From positions 1,798,001-1,862,000 of the forward strand of contig OZ241886.1 of assembly GCA_965203375.1 (NCBI GenBank): a stretch of DNA of 64,000 nt. The letters run 5' to 3'. The translations under genes and the position numbers were made by a program. Numbering within the stretch: the stretch's first letter is position 1; every line of letters begins with the position of its first letter. The notes beneath the pieces are model-generated. The model was not told where the DNA came from. It did not search any database and saw nothing but the letters and a program-made list of their open reading frames with translations. The DNA comes from CATQHS01 sp965203375 (lineage in GTDB: Bacteria; Actinomycetota; Acidimicrobiia; Acidimicrobiales; Aldehydirespiratoraceae). This document shows, piece after piece, positions 51,936 to 60,630 of the stretch.

Positions 51936-53083
51936 GCGAGGCCTACATCATCGACGCGGTCCGCACCCCCACCGGCCGGCGGGGGGGAGGGCTGGCCGCC
52001 GTGCATCCCGCCGACCTGGGCGCGGCGGCCATCCGGGCCCTGCTGGACCGCACCGGCGTGGACCCCCTGGCCGTCGAGGACGTGATGTTCGGCTGCCTCG
52101 ACAACGTCGGCCCCAACGCCGCCGACATCGCCCGCACCTGCTGGCTGGCCGCCGGGCTGCCCGAGGCGGTGCCGGGCGTGACCGTCGACCGCCAGTGCGG
52201 CTCGGGCCAGCAGGCCATCAGCTTCGCGGCCACCGCGGCCATGGCCGGGGTGAACGACCTGGTGGTGGCCGGCGGCGTGCAGAACATGTCCATCGTCCCC
52301 CTCGGCTTCTGCCTGCGGGCGGCCGAGTCCCTGGGCCACCCCACCTACTACGGCGGGTCCACCGGCTGGACCCAGCGCTACGGCGACCAGGAGATCTCGC
52401 AGTTCCGGGGGGCGGAGATGATCGCCGACAAGTGGGGCATCACCCGGGCCGAGATGGAGCAGTACGCCCTGGAAAGCCACCGCCGGGCAGTTCGGGCCAT
52501 CGACGAGGGCCGCTTCGAGGCCGAGATCGTCCCGGTGGCCGGCGTGGCCGTGGACGAGGGCCCCCGGCGTGACACCACCCTGGAGAAGATGGCGTCGCTG
52601 GCCCCCATCACCGAGAGGGGGCTGGTCACCGCGGCGGTGTCCAGCCAGATCAGCGACGGGGCCGCCGCCCTGCTGATCGCCTCCGAGCGGGCGGTCGAGG
52701 ACCACGGCCTCACCCCCCGGGCCCGGTTCCATCACCTGTCGGTGCGGGGCGACGATCCCGTCTACATGCTCACCGGGCCCATCCCGGCCACCGCCTACGC
52801 CCTGGAGCGGACCGGCATGAGCATCGACGACTTCGACCTGTTCGAGTGCAACGAGGCGTTCGCCTCGGTGCCCATGGCCTGGATGCGCGAGCACGGCGTC
52901 GACCACGAGAAGGTCAACGTCAACGGCGGGGCCATCGCCCTGGGCCACCCGCTGGGCTGCACCGGGGCCAAGCTGATGACCACCCTGCTGCACGAGCTGG
53001 AGCGCACCGGGGGCCGTTGGGGCTTCCAGACCATGTGCGAGGGCGGCGGCCAGGCCAACGTAACCATCATCGAGCGGCTCTGA
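51932..53083 (+). CDS. Thiolase (acetyl-CoA C-acyltransferase family)
   Basis: A 383-residue thiolase. The acylated Cys is in DRQCGSGQQAI (near residue 90), the conserved ECNEAFAS block near 307, the catalytic His in NGGAIALGHPLGCTG and the second Cys in TMCEGGGQANV. All are intact. It catalyses reversible thiolytic cleavage of 3-ketoacyl-CoA, or the reverse condensation of two acyl-CoAs. With the acyl-CoA dehydrogenase pair and the SDR it suggests a lipid or side-chain beta-oxidation group. GTG at 51932 overlaps a mini-ORF stop. Confidence 0.92.
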   Translation: MSEAYIIDAVRTPTGRRGGGLAAVHPADLGAAAIRALLDRTGVDPLAVEDVMFGCLDNVGPNAADIARTCWLAAGLPEAVPGVTVDRQCGSGQQAISFAATAAMAGVNDLVVAGGVQNMSIVPLGFCLRAAESLGHPTYYGGSTGWTQRYGDQEISQFRGAEMIADKWGITRAEMEQYALESHRRAVRAIDEGRFEAEIVPVAGVAVDEGPRRDTTLEKMASLAPITERGLVTAAVSSQISDGAAALLIASERAVEDHGLTPRARFHHLSVRGDDPVYMLTGPIPATAYALERTGMSIDDFDLFECNEAFASVPMAWMREHGVDHEKVNVNGGAIALGHPLGCTGAKLMTTLLHELERTGGRWGFQTMCEGGGQANVTIIERL

Positions 53084-53112
53084 GCCGCCGCCCCGGTCGG
53101 GTCAAGCCGGGG

Positions 53113-53217
53113 GTCAAGTCAGGTCCCAGCCGGGCCGCGCGGCGGCTTGCGGCCACTAGGTCCCGCGGTCGAATCTGGGATCAGGTCAGGTCCCAGCCGG
53201 GCCGCGCGGCGGCTTGG
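53113..53217. repeat. 67-bp duplication of the DUF1801 gene 3' end
   Basis: AGGTCCCAGCCGGGCCGCGC followed by GGCGGCTTG occurs at 53121 (beyond the stop) and at 53188 (coding, the last residues of the DUF1801 gene). The copies are about 30 bp long and 67 bp apart. It is a 3'-end tandem duplication like that after the acyl-CoA dehydrogenase gene. Confidence 0.8.
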
Positions 53218-53657
53218 CGGACCCACTCCGCCATCTGGGGCTCGTCGAGCTCGCCTTCGTAGATGTCGACCCAGCGAGAGTCGGGGTCCTTGCCCGCGCC
53301 GGGCGGGGCGGGGTCCAGCGAGGCGCCCGCGAAGAACGTCACCTTCACGTAGCGGGTGAAGACGTGGTAGCTCAAGAACCAGCCCGCCCCCTCGATGCCG
53401 TAGAAGGGCGAGTTCCACCTCACGGCCTTGCGCACCTCGGGCACGGTGCGCACGATCAGGTCGTCGAGGCGGTGCCCGAGGCCGCTTTTCCAGCCCGGCA
53501 TGGCCGCGATGTAGGCCTGCACCGGGGCGTCGCCGTCGCCCTTGGGGATCTGCGGGTTGCCGCCCGACAGCAGACGCGGCTTGGCGCCGGCCCCCTCGCC
53601 GGCGCCTTTGCCTGAGGCTGCGGTTGGCTTCCCGGGCGTCTTGTCGGCCATTGCCAT
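53181..53657 (-). CDS. DUF1801-domain protein
   Basis: A 158-residue protein. A Lys/Gly/Ala-rich N-terminal tail of about 45 residues precedes a DUF1801 (YdhG-like) domain: VQAYIAAMPGWKSGLGHRLDDLIVRTVPEVRKAVRWNSPFYGIEGAGWFLSYHVFTRYVKVTFFAGASLDP. DUF1801 is a small conserved fold of unknown function, in some species linked to iron handling or stress. ATG at 53657 is used; ATG at 53651 is also possible. Confidence 0.85.
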   Translation of the reverse strand: MAMADKTPGKPTAASGKGAGEGAGAKPRLLSGGNPQIPKGDGDAPVQAYIAAMPGWKSGLGHRLDDLIVRTVPEVRKAVRWNSPFYGIEGAGWFLSYHVFTRYVKVTFFAGASLDPAPPGAGKDPDSRWVDIYEGELDEPQMAEWVRQAAARPGWDLT

Positions 53658-53715
53658 CTCTAGGGGGGATATAGCAGGTTGGGCAGGGGGCTCATAGCTG
53701 GAGGGGCGGCCGCTT

Positions 53716-53796
53716 GTCCGGCCGGCGGGTCCTGTCACGGGCGCGGTTTTGCCGCGGGGGCGGCAAAACCTTGCCCCCGTGCCACCCACCGGCCTG
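53716..53796 (+). repeat. Palindromic element, copy B
   Basis: Starts GTCCGGCCGGCGGGTCCTGT and runs through the GGTTTTGCCGC/GCGGCAAAACC hairpin to CCGTGCCACCCACCGGCC. It is almost identical to copy A inside livHMG. It sits in the 350-bp gap between the DUF1801 and surface-protein genes. Confidence 0.92.
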
Positions 53797-53925
53797 GCGG
53801 TTTCGGCCATCCGGCTAGGGGGCCATGGCCCGCCAGCGCCGTTGCCGCTCGAAGCCGGCCTGGCGGGTTCGGCCTGGCTGGCTTCGGCGCTTGGGGGTTG
53901 AGTTGGCTGACTGAGGTTGATTTTC

Positions 53926-53938
53926 GGGGGGGGGGGGG
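53926..53938 (+). promoter_or_regulatory. G13 homopolymer upstream of the surface-protein gene, abutting a TAGCGT box
   Basis: Thirteen consecutive G residues run directly into CTAGCGTGG, whose TAGCGT could be the -10 box. The gene start is 20-70 bp downstream. Length changes in such a tract would alter promoter spacing or upstream contacts. It is the longest homopolymer noticed in the window. Confidence 0.6.
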
Positions 53939-54008
53939 CTAGCGTGGTTTTTGGTGGCAATTGCTGCCGTCCGTTGTCGAGCTGGTCCATTGCAAAGGCG
54001 GTGTCGCG

Positions 54009-57000
54009 GTGTCCGGGTCTTCGTTGGCGAGTTCTGCGTTGGTGCTGGGTTCGGGTCGGGTCTTGGGGGCTCGGCGGGCCGGGTGGGTGCTGCGGGCCGC
54101 GGTGTCGGCGGCCGCCGCGGCGGCGGTGGTTGTGGTGGGGTCGTCGTCGGTTCGGGCGAGCAGCCACATCAGCAACTGTGCGCCTGCGACCTGTCCGAAG
54201 TTCTTGGCGGCGGATGCGGCGCCGGAGGCGGCGACGGTGGCGTTGTTGGCGGTGGGCGATGATCAGGTTCTGGTGGGTCCGCCGGTGCGGGCGCATGACA
54301 CCGATACATCCGGGTTGACGTATCGGTTGTCTGACACCGATGCGGGTTCGGGGCACTCGGATCTGTTCAGCGTCAAGGCGAATTCGGGGCAGATTTCTCG
54401 GTGGACGGACACACCGCCGGGGGTGTACAAGGTGACGGTGTCGGTGTCTGACGACGGCGACTTCAGCGACTCGGACAACTCGTCGGTGGATGTGGTGATT
54501 CATGTGACGTCGGCGGGTTTGCATCCGAGGTGGTCTCCGGCAGCGTCGGTGACGGCGGGTGACGGCACCATCAATGACTGGTTCGGGGCTTCGGTGGATG
54601 TCTCGGGCGGGGTGTTTGCGGTGGGGGCCCCGTTCGCGGACAGCTCCACGGTGACGGGTTCGGGCGATGGGGCCGGTCCGGGGGCGGCGTATGTGTTCGA
54701 TTCGGCCACGGGGGCGCAGTTGGCTCGATTGGGTTCGCCGAACGCGGCGAACGGGGGCCGGTTCGGGGCCCGGGTGCAGGTTGTGGGGGACGCGGTGTTT
54801 GTGTCGGCGCCCCGCGAGGCGATCGGGACGGTGTCTGACGCGGGCCGGGTTTATGTGTTCACTAAGCCGTCAGGGGGCTGGGAGGACACGACGACGGCGG
54901 CGGCGACGTTGGTGCCGAGCGCGACGAGTGTGCCCAATGACGCCAACAACGGGCTGGGCGGCGCCCGGTTCGGGTCGGGGCTGGCGGTGTCAGACGACGG
55001 ATCGACGGTGGCGGTGGGGGCGTCGTTTTGGCAGCGCCTCGGCGACACGGGCGCGCTGAAGGCCGATATCACCGGCATGGACCAGGACGGTGCGGTGTTC
55101 GTGTTCGACAAGCCCGCAGCGGGCTGGGCCGACGCCGATACCGATGACACGGGGGTGGTGAGGCTCTTCGCCGGTTCCCGCTTGCATCAGGGCGCCCGCT
55201 TCGGCGAGGCGGTGGCTATCTCTGATGACGGGGCCGTGATCGCGGCGGGTGCTCCGTACCGCGACAGCGGCGAGGGCCGGGTGTTCGTGTTCGACCGCCC
55301 GTCGACGGGCTGGGCCTCGACGGCCTTGTCTTCCACTCCGGCGACTTTGCAGGCCAACCAGCGCGTTCAGCCGGAGCGGATGGGGTCTGTGTTGGATCTC
55401 TCCGGTGACGGGTCCACGCTGGTGGTGGGCGCGCCGGTGGAGTGGAGCAAGTCCACGACGGCCACCGACCTCTCGATCCCCGCGTCGGCTTGGGGGCGCG
55501 CCCTGGTGTACGTGAGGGGCGCCCAGGGCTGGGCCGACGGCAACAGCCAGTTCGGGACGCTGCGGCTGGCGTTCGGGCACAAGTACGACGGGTTCGGCAC
55601 CGCGGTGGCGATCAGCGACAGCGGGAACCAGATCGCGGTGTCCAACCCGTTCTCGCGGTCGAGCAACTACCGGGGCTCGGTACACGTGTACACCAAGCCG
55701 GCGGAGGGCTGGGACGCCGACAACGTCAGCGACGGCATGCGGGTGCTGACCGCCGCCGTCACCGGCGACGACGCGGTGGACGACAGGCAGCGCTATGGGT
55801 TCGGGGCCCGGGGCCTGGTGTTCAACGGCGAGGACTCCCTGGTGGTGGGCCAGCTCGCCCAGGTCCCCGCCCTGGTCGGAAAAGACGGCCTGGCGACGCT
55901 GCCGTCGGGCGGCTTGTACGGCGCCAACGCCGACCACAGCAGCCGGGCCAACGTGAAGAAGGGCTCCGCTTACGTGTTCAACCTCGCCCCGGCGCCGCCT
56001 CAGTTCATCGACGCCGACCGGCCGCTGGCCGCCGCGACGGTGACGCTTTTGGCCGCGGGCGAGAACCAGACCCTGGTCGGCCCTCCGGTGCGGGCTCAAT
56101 ACTACGGCAACCGCGACAACCTCACCTACACCCTGTCTGACAACGGCAACGGCCACTCCGGGCTGTTCACCGTCGACTCCGACACCGGTCAGATCTCACG
56201 CCGCCCCGCCGCCCGCGCCGTGGGCGTGTTCGAGGTCAAAGTCAACGTCACAGACGGCACCGGCTCCGACACCGCCGACGTCACCGTCCACGTCACATCC
56301 CCCGGCCGCTACCCCGGCCAAAACGCCTGGGTCCAAGACTTCTCAGTCAAGGCGGGCGACGAAGATCCGTCCAACCAATTCGGACATTCGATAGATGTCG
56401 ATGACGAGGTGATCGTGGTAGGGGCTGTGCATGCCGACACGAATGTACCGAATTCGGGCGCGGTGTATGTGTACGACGCCGACAGCGGCGCTCAGTTGGC
56501 CAGGCTGACATCGCCTACCCCGAAGGGCACTGACACTTTTCATGGCCTTTTCGGCGCTTGGGTGGCGGTGGCAGACGACACCATCGCCGTGGGCGCCCCC
56601 CTTGAGGATCCCCCGGCGGGTTCCTATTATGGAAAGGCTTATTTGTTCACCAAGCCGCCGACGGGCTGGGAGACCACCAACTCGCCCACGGCGACGCTGG
56701 TTCCGGATACAAGTCACGCCGGGGGGTTCGCGGCGTTTGGTACCAGCGTGGCGCTGTCGGATGACGGCAACACGCTGGTAGTCGGCAAGCGCAATGATGG
56801 GACGGGCGGCGCGGCTGTCGTGTTCACCAAGCCCTCAGGCGGTTGGAGAGATGCCGACACCAACGACGCCGGGGTGGTCAGGCTGACCGCGGGCGACAGG
56901 GCTCAAAACGGGCACGAGTTAGGCTATAATGTGGCGATCTCAGGTGACGGCAACACGATAGCCGCGAACGCCCCCGGGGCGGCAAGCGGAAACGGCACGG

Positions 57001-58409
57001 GCGTGGTTTACGTGTTCGACAAGCCCGACGGAGGCTGGACCTCAACCGGCTCCTCTGATGTCGTTCCCCGGTTGTCGGTGCAGGACATGTTCACGGGCCA
57101 GCGGTTTGGGGGCAGGGTGGGCTATAGGGGAGAGCGAGGCTTGTCGTTGTCTTATGACGGTTCGACGCTGGTGGTCTCGAGCACCACTGATTGGAAGGCG
57201 AACTCGGGCGACGAGCCTGACGACGCGTATGGCTCCGCCTTCGTGTACGTGAGGCCGGGGACGGGTTGGGCCGACGCGACGGAAACGGCCGAGCTGCGGA
57301 GCTTCGGCCACAAATACGACAACTTCAGCCATGGCGTGGACATCAGCCCCAGCGGCAACACGATCGCGGTGGGCAACCCGTGGTCGCGTTCGAGCAACTA
57401 TCGGGGCTCGGTGTACGTGTACACCAAACCGGCGGGGGGCTGGGCCGACGACCTTGACGGGCGGGGCGACAACGTGCGGGTGTTGACCGCCGCCGACGCC
57501 GACACCGACCCGAGACACCGCTACGCGTTCGGCACCTCAATGGTGTTCAACGGCGAGGACGAACTGGCGGTAAGCCAGCAGACCCTAGTCTGGGAGTTCG
57601 ACGCGAATCCGACTGACGGCCTGGTCAGGCTGCCCGCCGGGGGCCGCTACGGCGCCAACGCGGGCTACGTTGCGGGAGTAACCTCAGGCTCCGCCTACCG
57701 GTTCAATCTCAGAACAGCCCCCCAGATCCAACAGCCCGTGGCGCCGCCGCCCCCGCCTCCTCCGCCGTCGGATGATGGAGATGACGGGGATGCCCCGCCC
57801 GACGGGCCTGACGACGGAACCGATGAGCCGGAGGGGCCGGCCCCGCCGCCTGAGTTCGCGGACGTGGACGAGGGTTCGGTTCACGCCCAGAGCATCGAGA
57901 AGGTGGCTGCCCTGGGGATCGCCTTAGGCACCACGCCCACCACGTTCTCGCCGTCAGACACGGTGACCAGGGCACAGATGGCCACGTTCGTGGCCCGGAC
58001 CTGGGAGACGGCCGGCCGGGAGTGCCCGTCATCGGGGGCGATGTCCTTCGACGACGTCGCTTCGGGCTCGACCCATGCCGCGGGCATCGACTGCGTGTCG
58101 GCTCTGGGGGTGGCCCGGGGCACGGCGGACAGGACGTTCTCGCCGCCTGAGCCGGTGACGAGGGCGCAGATGGCCACGTTCTTGGCCCGGGCTTGGGAGG
58201 CGGCCGGCCGGGAGTGCTCCAGCGCCGCGGCCAGCGCCTTCTTCGACGACGTGCCCGCGGACTCGGTCCACGCCGCCGGCATCGGCTGCATGGCCGCCCT
58301 GGGGATCACCAGAGGCACTGCCTCCGGGACGTTCTCGCCCTCGGACACGGTCACGAGGGCTCAGATGGCCACCTTCCTGGCCCGCTTCCACCAAGCCCTC
58401 ACCAACTAA
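54009..58409 (+). CDS. Large surface protein: two cadherin-like + FG-GAP-like propeller units and three SLH domains
   Basis: A protein of about 1,466 residues. A signal peptide (VLRAAVSAAAAAAVVVVGSSSVRAS) precedes a cadherin-like domain (about 60-160: LTYRLSDTDAGSGHSDLFSV, SVSDDGDFSDSDNS) and a propeller with repeats like FGASVDVSGGVFAVGAPFAD...GAAYVFD. The same pair occurs again from about 660 (LTYTLSDNGNGHSGLF...), so the body is a large internal duplication. A Pro/Asp linker (PPPPPPPPSDDGDDGD) leads to three S-layer-homology repeats from about 1284, each with FSPSDTVTRAQMATFLAR-like ends and a Cys pair. It is probably anchored to the cell wall and exposed. GTG at 54009 is used; a TTG at 53961 is possible. 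A G13 tract lies in its upstream region. Confidence 0.85.
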   Translation: MSGSSLASSALVLGSGRVLGARRAGWVLRAAVSAAAAAAVVVVGSSSVRASSHISNCAPATCPKFLAADAAPEAATVALLAVGDDQVLVGPPVRAHDTDTSGLTYRLSDTDAGSGHSDLFSVKANSGQISRWTDTPPGVYKVTVSVSDDGDFSDSDNSSVDVVIHVTSAGLHPRWSPAASVTAGDGTINDWFGASVDVSGGVFAVGAPFADSSTVTGSGDGAGPGAAYVFDSATGAQLARLGSPNAANGGRFGARVQVVGDAVFVSAPREAIGTVSDAGRVYVFTKPSGGWEDTTTAAATLVPSATSVPNDANNGLGGARFGSGLAVSDDGSTVAVGASFWQRLGDTGALKADITGMDQDGAVFVFDKPAAGWADADTDDTGVVRLFAGSRLHQGARFGEAVAISDDGAVIAAGAPYRDSGEGRVFVFDRPSTGWASTALSSTPATLQANQRVQPERMGSVLDLSGDGSTLVVGAPVEWSKSTTATDLSIPASAWGRALVYVRGAQGWADGNSQFGTLRLAFGHKYDGFGTAVAISDSGNQIAVSNPFSRSSNYRGSVHVYTKPAEGWDADNVSDGMRVLTAAVTGDDAVDDRQRYGFGARGLVFNGEDSLVVGQLAQVPALVGKDGLATLPSGGLYGANADHSSRANVKKGSAYVFNLAPAPPQFIDADRPLAAATVTLLAAGENQTLVGPPVRAQYYGNRDNLTYTLSDNGNGHSGLFTVDSDTGQISRRPAARAVGVFEVKVNVTDGTGSDTADVTVHVTSPGRYPGQNAWVQDFSVKAGDEDPSNQFGHSIDVDDEVIVVGAVHADTNVPNSGAVYVYDADSGAQLARLTSPTPKGTDTFHGLFGAWVAVADDTIAVGAPLEDPPAGSYYGKAYLFTKPPTGWETTNSPTATLVPDTSHAGGFAAFGTSVALSDDGNTLVVGKRNDGTGGAAVVFTKPSGGWRDADTNDAGVVRLTAGDRAQNGHELGYNVAISGDGNTIAANAPGAASGNGTGVVYVFDKPDGGWTSTGSSDVVPRLSVQDMFTGQRFGGRVGYRGERGLSLSYDGSTLVVSSTTDWKANSGDEPDDAYGSAFVYVRPGTGWADATETAELRSFGHKYDNFSHGVDISPSGNTIAVGNPWSRSSNYRGSVYVYTKPAGGWADDLDGRGDNVRVLTAADADTDPRHRYAFGTSMVFNGEDELAVSQQTLVWEFDANPTDGLVRLPAGGRYGANAGYVAGVTSGSAYRFNLRTAPQIQQPVAPPPPPPPPSDDGDDGDAPPDGPDDGTDEPEGPAPPPEFADVDEGSVHAQSIEKVAALGIALGTTPTTFSPSDTVTRAQMATFVARTWETAGRECPSSGAMSFDDVASGSTHAAGIDCVSALGVARGTADRTFSPPEPVTRAQMATFLARAWEAAGRECSSAAASAFFDDVPADSVHAAGIGCMAALGITRGTASGTFSPSDTVTRAQMATFLARFHQALTN

Positions 58410-58418
58410 CCACCGCCC

Positions 58419-58595
58419 GAAACCCGACCCCGCCTCGGGGGCGGCTTCGGGCCCACCCGGCCGGGGCCCGGTACGCTGAAACCCGACCCCGCCTCGGGGG
58501 CGGCTTCGGGCCCACCCGGCCGGGGCCCGGTACGCTGAAACCCGACCCCGCCTCGAGGGCGGCTTCGGCCCACCGGCCGGGGCCCGGTACGCTCC
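58419..58595 (+). repeat. 59-bp tandem triplication containing the SDR promoter
   Basis: Units begin GAAACCCGACCCCGCCTCGG at 58419, 58478 and 58537 and each ends with GGTACGCT, the third (slightly shorter) 10 bases before the SDR start. TACGCT matches the TAnGCT -10 box, so the promoter is present up to three times. As in the start-codon repeats, the step (59) leaves remainder 2 on division by 3, and each join reads CTGA, but CTG starts are rare, so translation of these units is doubtful. Confidence 0.88.
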
Positions 58596-58602
58596 GGCAC
58601 CG

Positions 58603-59427
58603 ATGACCTCAACGGGGCAGGCTCGGACGGAGGGGGCCCCGGCGCCGGGGGATGCTCCGGCGTCAGGAGGGCCGGCCGCGGGGAAGGCGGTGCTGGTCAC
58701 CGGTGGAGCGAGCGGGATTGGCGCGGCCGCGGCCCGCCGGTTCGCCGAGGCCGGGGCGGCCGCGGTGGTGGTGGCCGACCGGGACGGCCCCGGCGCCGAG
58801 GCGGTGGCCGCGGCCATCGAGGCCGCAGGCGGCCGGGCCTGGGCCGCGGCGACCGACGTGACCGATGAGGCCGCGGTGGCGGCTGTGGTCGACGCGGCGG
58901 CGGCCGAGTGCGGAGGACTCGACGCCGCCTTCAACTGCGCCGGGGTGACCGACCAGATGAGCCCGTTCCACCAGCTCGATCTCGACGCCTGGGACCGCAT
59001 GATCGCGGTCAACCTCACCGGCGTTTTCCTGTGCATGAAGCACGAGCTGCGCCACATGGCCGAGGCCGGGGCCGGAGCGGTGGTCAACGCCTCCTCGGGC
59101 GCCGGGCTGGTGGCCGCCCCCGGCCTGCCCCACTACACCGCGGCCAAGCACGGGGTGATCGGGCTCACCAAGGCCGCCGCCTCCGAATACGCCCGGCGGG
59201 GCGTGCGGGTCAACGCGGTGCTGCCCGGCGCCACCGACACCCCCATGATCCGCGGCTTCATCGGCGGCGACGAGAAGATCGCGGCCATGATCGCCTCCAC
59301 CAACGTCGGCGGCAGGCTGCTGGACCCCCGCGAAGTGGCCGACGCGGTGGTGTGGCTGGCCTCCGACGCCGCCCGCCTGGTCAACGGCCAGTCGCTGATC
59401 GTCGACGGCGGCAGCCTCATCCGCTGA
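58603..59427 (+). CDS. Short-chain dehydrogenase/reductase
   Basis: A 274-residue classical SDR. A Gly/Ala/Pro-rich tail of 27 residues precedes VLVTGGASGIGAAAARRFAEAG (cofactor binding), NCAGV, the catalytic Ser in NASSGAGLV, and Tyr-x-x-x-Lys in YTAAKHGVIGLTK. The end VNGQSLIVDGGSLIR is typical. It oxidises or reduces a hydroxyl or keto group with NAD(P). The acidic residue after the second beta strand (ADRDG) favours NAD. The substrate is unknown; the thiolase and acyl-CoA dehydrogenases upstream suggest lipid metabolism. Confidence 0.9.
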   Translation: MTSTGQARTEGAPAPGDAPASGGPAAGKAVLVTGGASGIGAAAARRFAEAGAAAVVVADRDGPGAEAVAAAIEAAGGRAWAAATDVTDEAAVAAVVDAAAAECGGLDAAFNCAGVTDQMSPFHQLDLDAWDRMIAVNLTGVFLCMKHELRHMAEAGAGAVVNASSGAGLVAAPGLPHYTAAKHGVIGLTKAAASEYARRGVRVNAVLPGATDTPMIRGFIGGDEKIAAMIASTNVGGRLLDPREVADAVVWLASDAARLVNGQSLIVDGGSLIR

Positions 59428-59570
59428 CCCGGTTCGCCCCCCGGCGCGGCCGCCCCACCACCTTTGTAGCCCGAAATGCCAACCGCCTCCGACGACAACC
59501 GACCGGCCGCTCAGTGCGGCCGCCCCACCGTCCCTCGTAGCGGCTCGACCGGGGCCGCCGACTGCGCAAT

Positions 59571-59576
59571 TAGGCT
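59571..59576 (+). promoter_or_regulatory. -10 box (TAGGCT), leaderless start of the MNT-HEPN gene
   Basis: TAGGCT ends 7 bases before the ATG at 59584. Same layout as at 16255 and 26356. Confidence 0.45.
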
Positions 59577-59583
59577 CGGCGCG

Positions 59584-60597
59584 ATGGCCGACCCGAAGGC
59601 GCCGACTCTGGGCGACGCCCGCAAGGCGGCCGAGGCCATCGCCCGGGCCCGGCCCGACGTGGCCCTGGTGATGCTGTTCGGGTCGGTGGCCCGGGGCGAG
59701 GCCACCGGCGACTCCGACATCGACCTGGCGGTGGTCCTCAACGACCTCGGCGACTACCGGGACCGCCAGCACATCCAGCACCAGCTCGGCCAGACCGCGG
59801 CCCGGGCCGCGGCCTGCTCGGTCGACGTCTATCTCAGCGACCTGCCCGAATGGAGGGTGCGCACCGAGCGGGTATCTTCCTCCATGGAGGCCGGTCTGGC
59901 CCCCGATCTCTTCCCCCTGATCGATCAGCCTCCGGCGAGGCCGCCCGACTGGGGGAAGCCGATGAAGCGCCCGGCCGACAACGCCGCCGAGGCCGCGGCC
60001 CGGTTCAGAGACGTGGGCATTCACCTGCGCAAGCTCACCGTCCGCCTGCTGCCCGACCAGTTCGAGCTGGGCGCCGACTCGCCCGATGAGGCCGGGGCGT
60101 ACCGGCGGAACCGCCGGGTGGAGGTGTGCGGACACGCGGCCGACGCGGCCGAGGTGGCGGTCAAGGCCCTGATCGCGTTGGGCGGGGCCTCCCCGCCCAA
60201 GATCCACGACCTCGCCGAGCTGGTGGCCTTGGTCGAGCCCGGCTCGGTCCGGGCCGAGATCGCCGGGATCGTCCGGTCTTCGAGCGTTCCCGTCGCCGCC
60301 GCGTCGGCCTGGCACGTCGCGGCCGACTACTCCAACGACATCGACCGCAAGTGGGCCGACGCCGAGGCCCAGGCCGCGGGCATGGTCCAGCTCGCCCACG
60401 ACTGCTCCGTCTGCGCCGAGCGGGCCTTCCGCCGGGCTGTCGGCGCTGCCCGGCCCGACCTCTCCAAGACGGTAAACGACGCGCTGGCCCTTCTGCGCCG
60501 AGACGCCCCCCCGCCTCACCGGCGCCGAGATCGTCCAGTAGTCGGAAGCCCGCAGCCCACCACGCTTGAGCCATGGCGACATCGAGATCGGGAGTAG
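59584..60597 (+). CDS. Single-chain MNT-HEPN protein (nucleotidyltransferase fused to HEPN-like domain)
   Basis: A 337-residue protein. Residues about 25-100 are a minimal nucleotidyltransferase: LFGSVARGEATGDSDIDLAVV near residue 31 has the GSxxRG and SDxDL metal site. Residues about 140-280 look like a HEPN domain (AARFRDVGIHLRKL, RRVEVCGHAADAAEVAVKALIAL), with a possible R-x5-H (RVEVCGH) close to the HEPN R-x4-6-H RNase motif. In MntA-HepT systems the two domains are separate proteins: HepT is the toxin and MntA AMPylates it. Here they are one chain, which could be a fused toxin-antitoxin or an antibiotic-nucleotidyltransferase-like enzyme. The C-terminus is basic and low-complexity. Confidence 0.7.
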   Translation: MADPKAPTLGDARKAAEAIARARPDVALVMLFGSVARGEATGDSDIDLAVVLNDLGDYRDRQHIQHQLGQTAARAAACSVDVYLSDLPEWRVRTERVSSSMEAGLAPDLFPLIDQPPARPPDWGKPMKRPADNAAEAAARFRDVGIHLRKLTVRLLPDQFELGADSPDEAGAYRRNRRVEVCGHAADAAEVAVKALIALGGASPPKIHDLAELVALVEPGSVRAEIAGIVRSSSVPVAAASAWHVAADYSNDIDRKWADAEAQAAGMVQLAHDCSVCAERAFRRAVGAARPDLSKTVNDALALLRRDAPPPHRRRDRPVVGSPQPTTLEPWRHRDRE

Positions 60598-60630
60598 GCG
60601 GTTGTGAAACCTCGGCCGTCTCGCCCGGGC

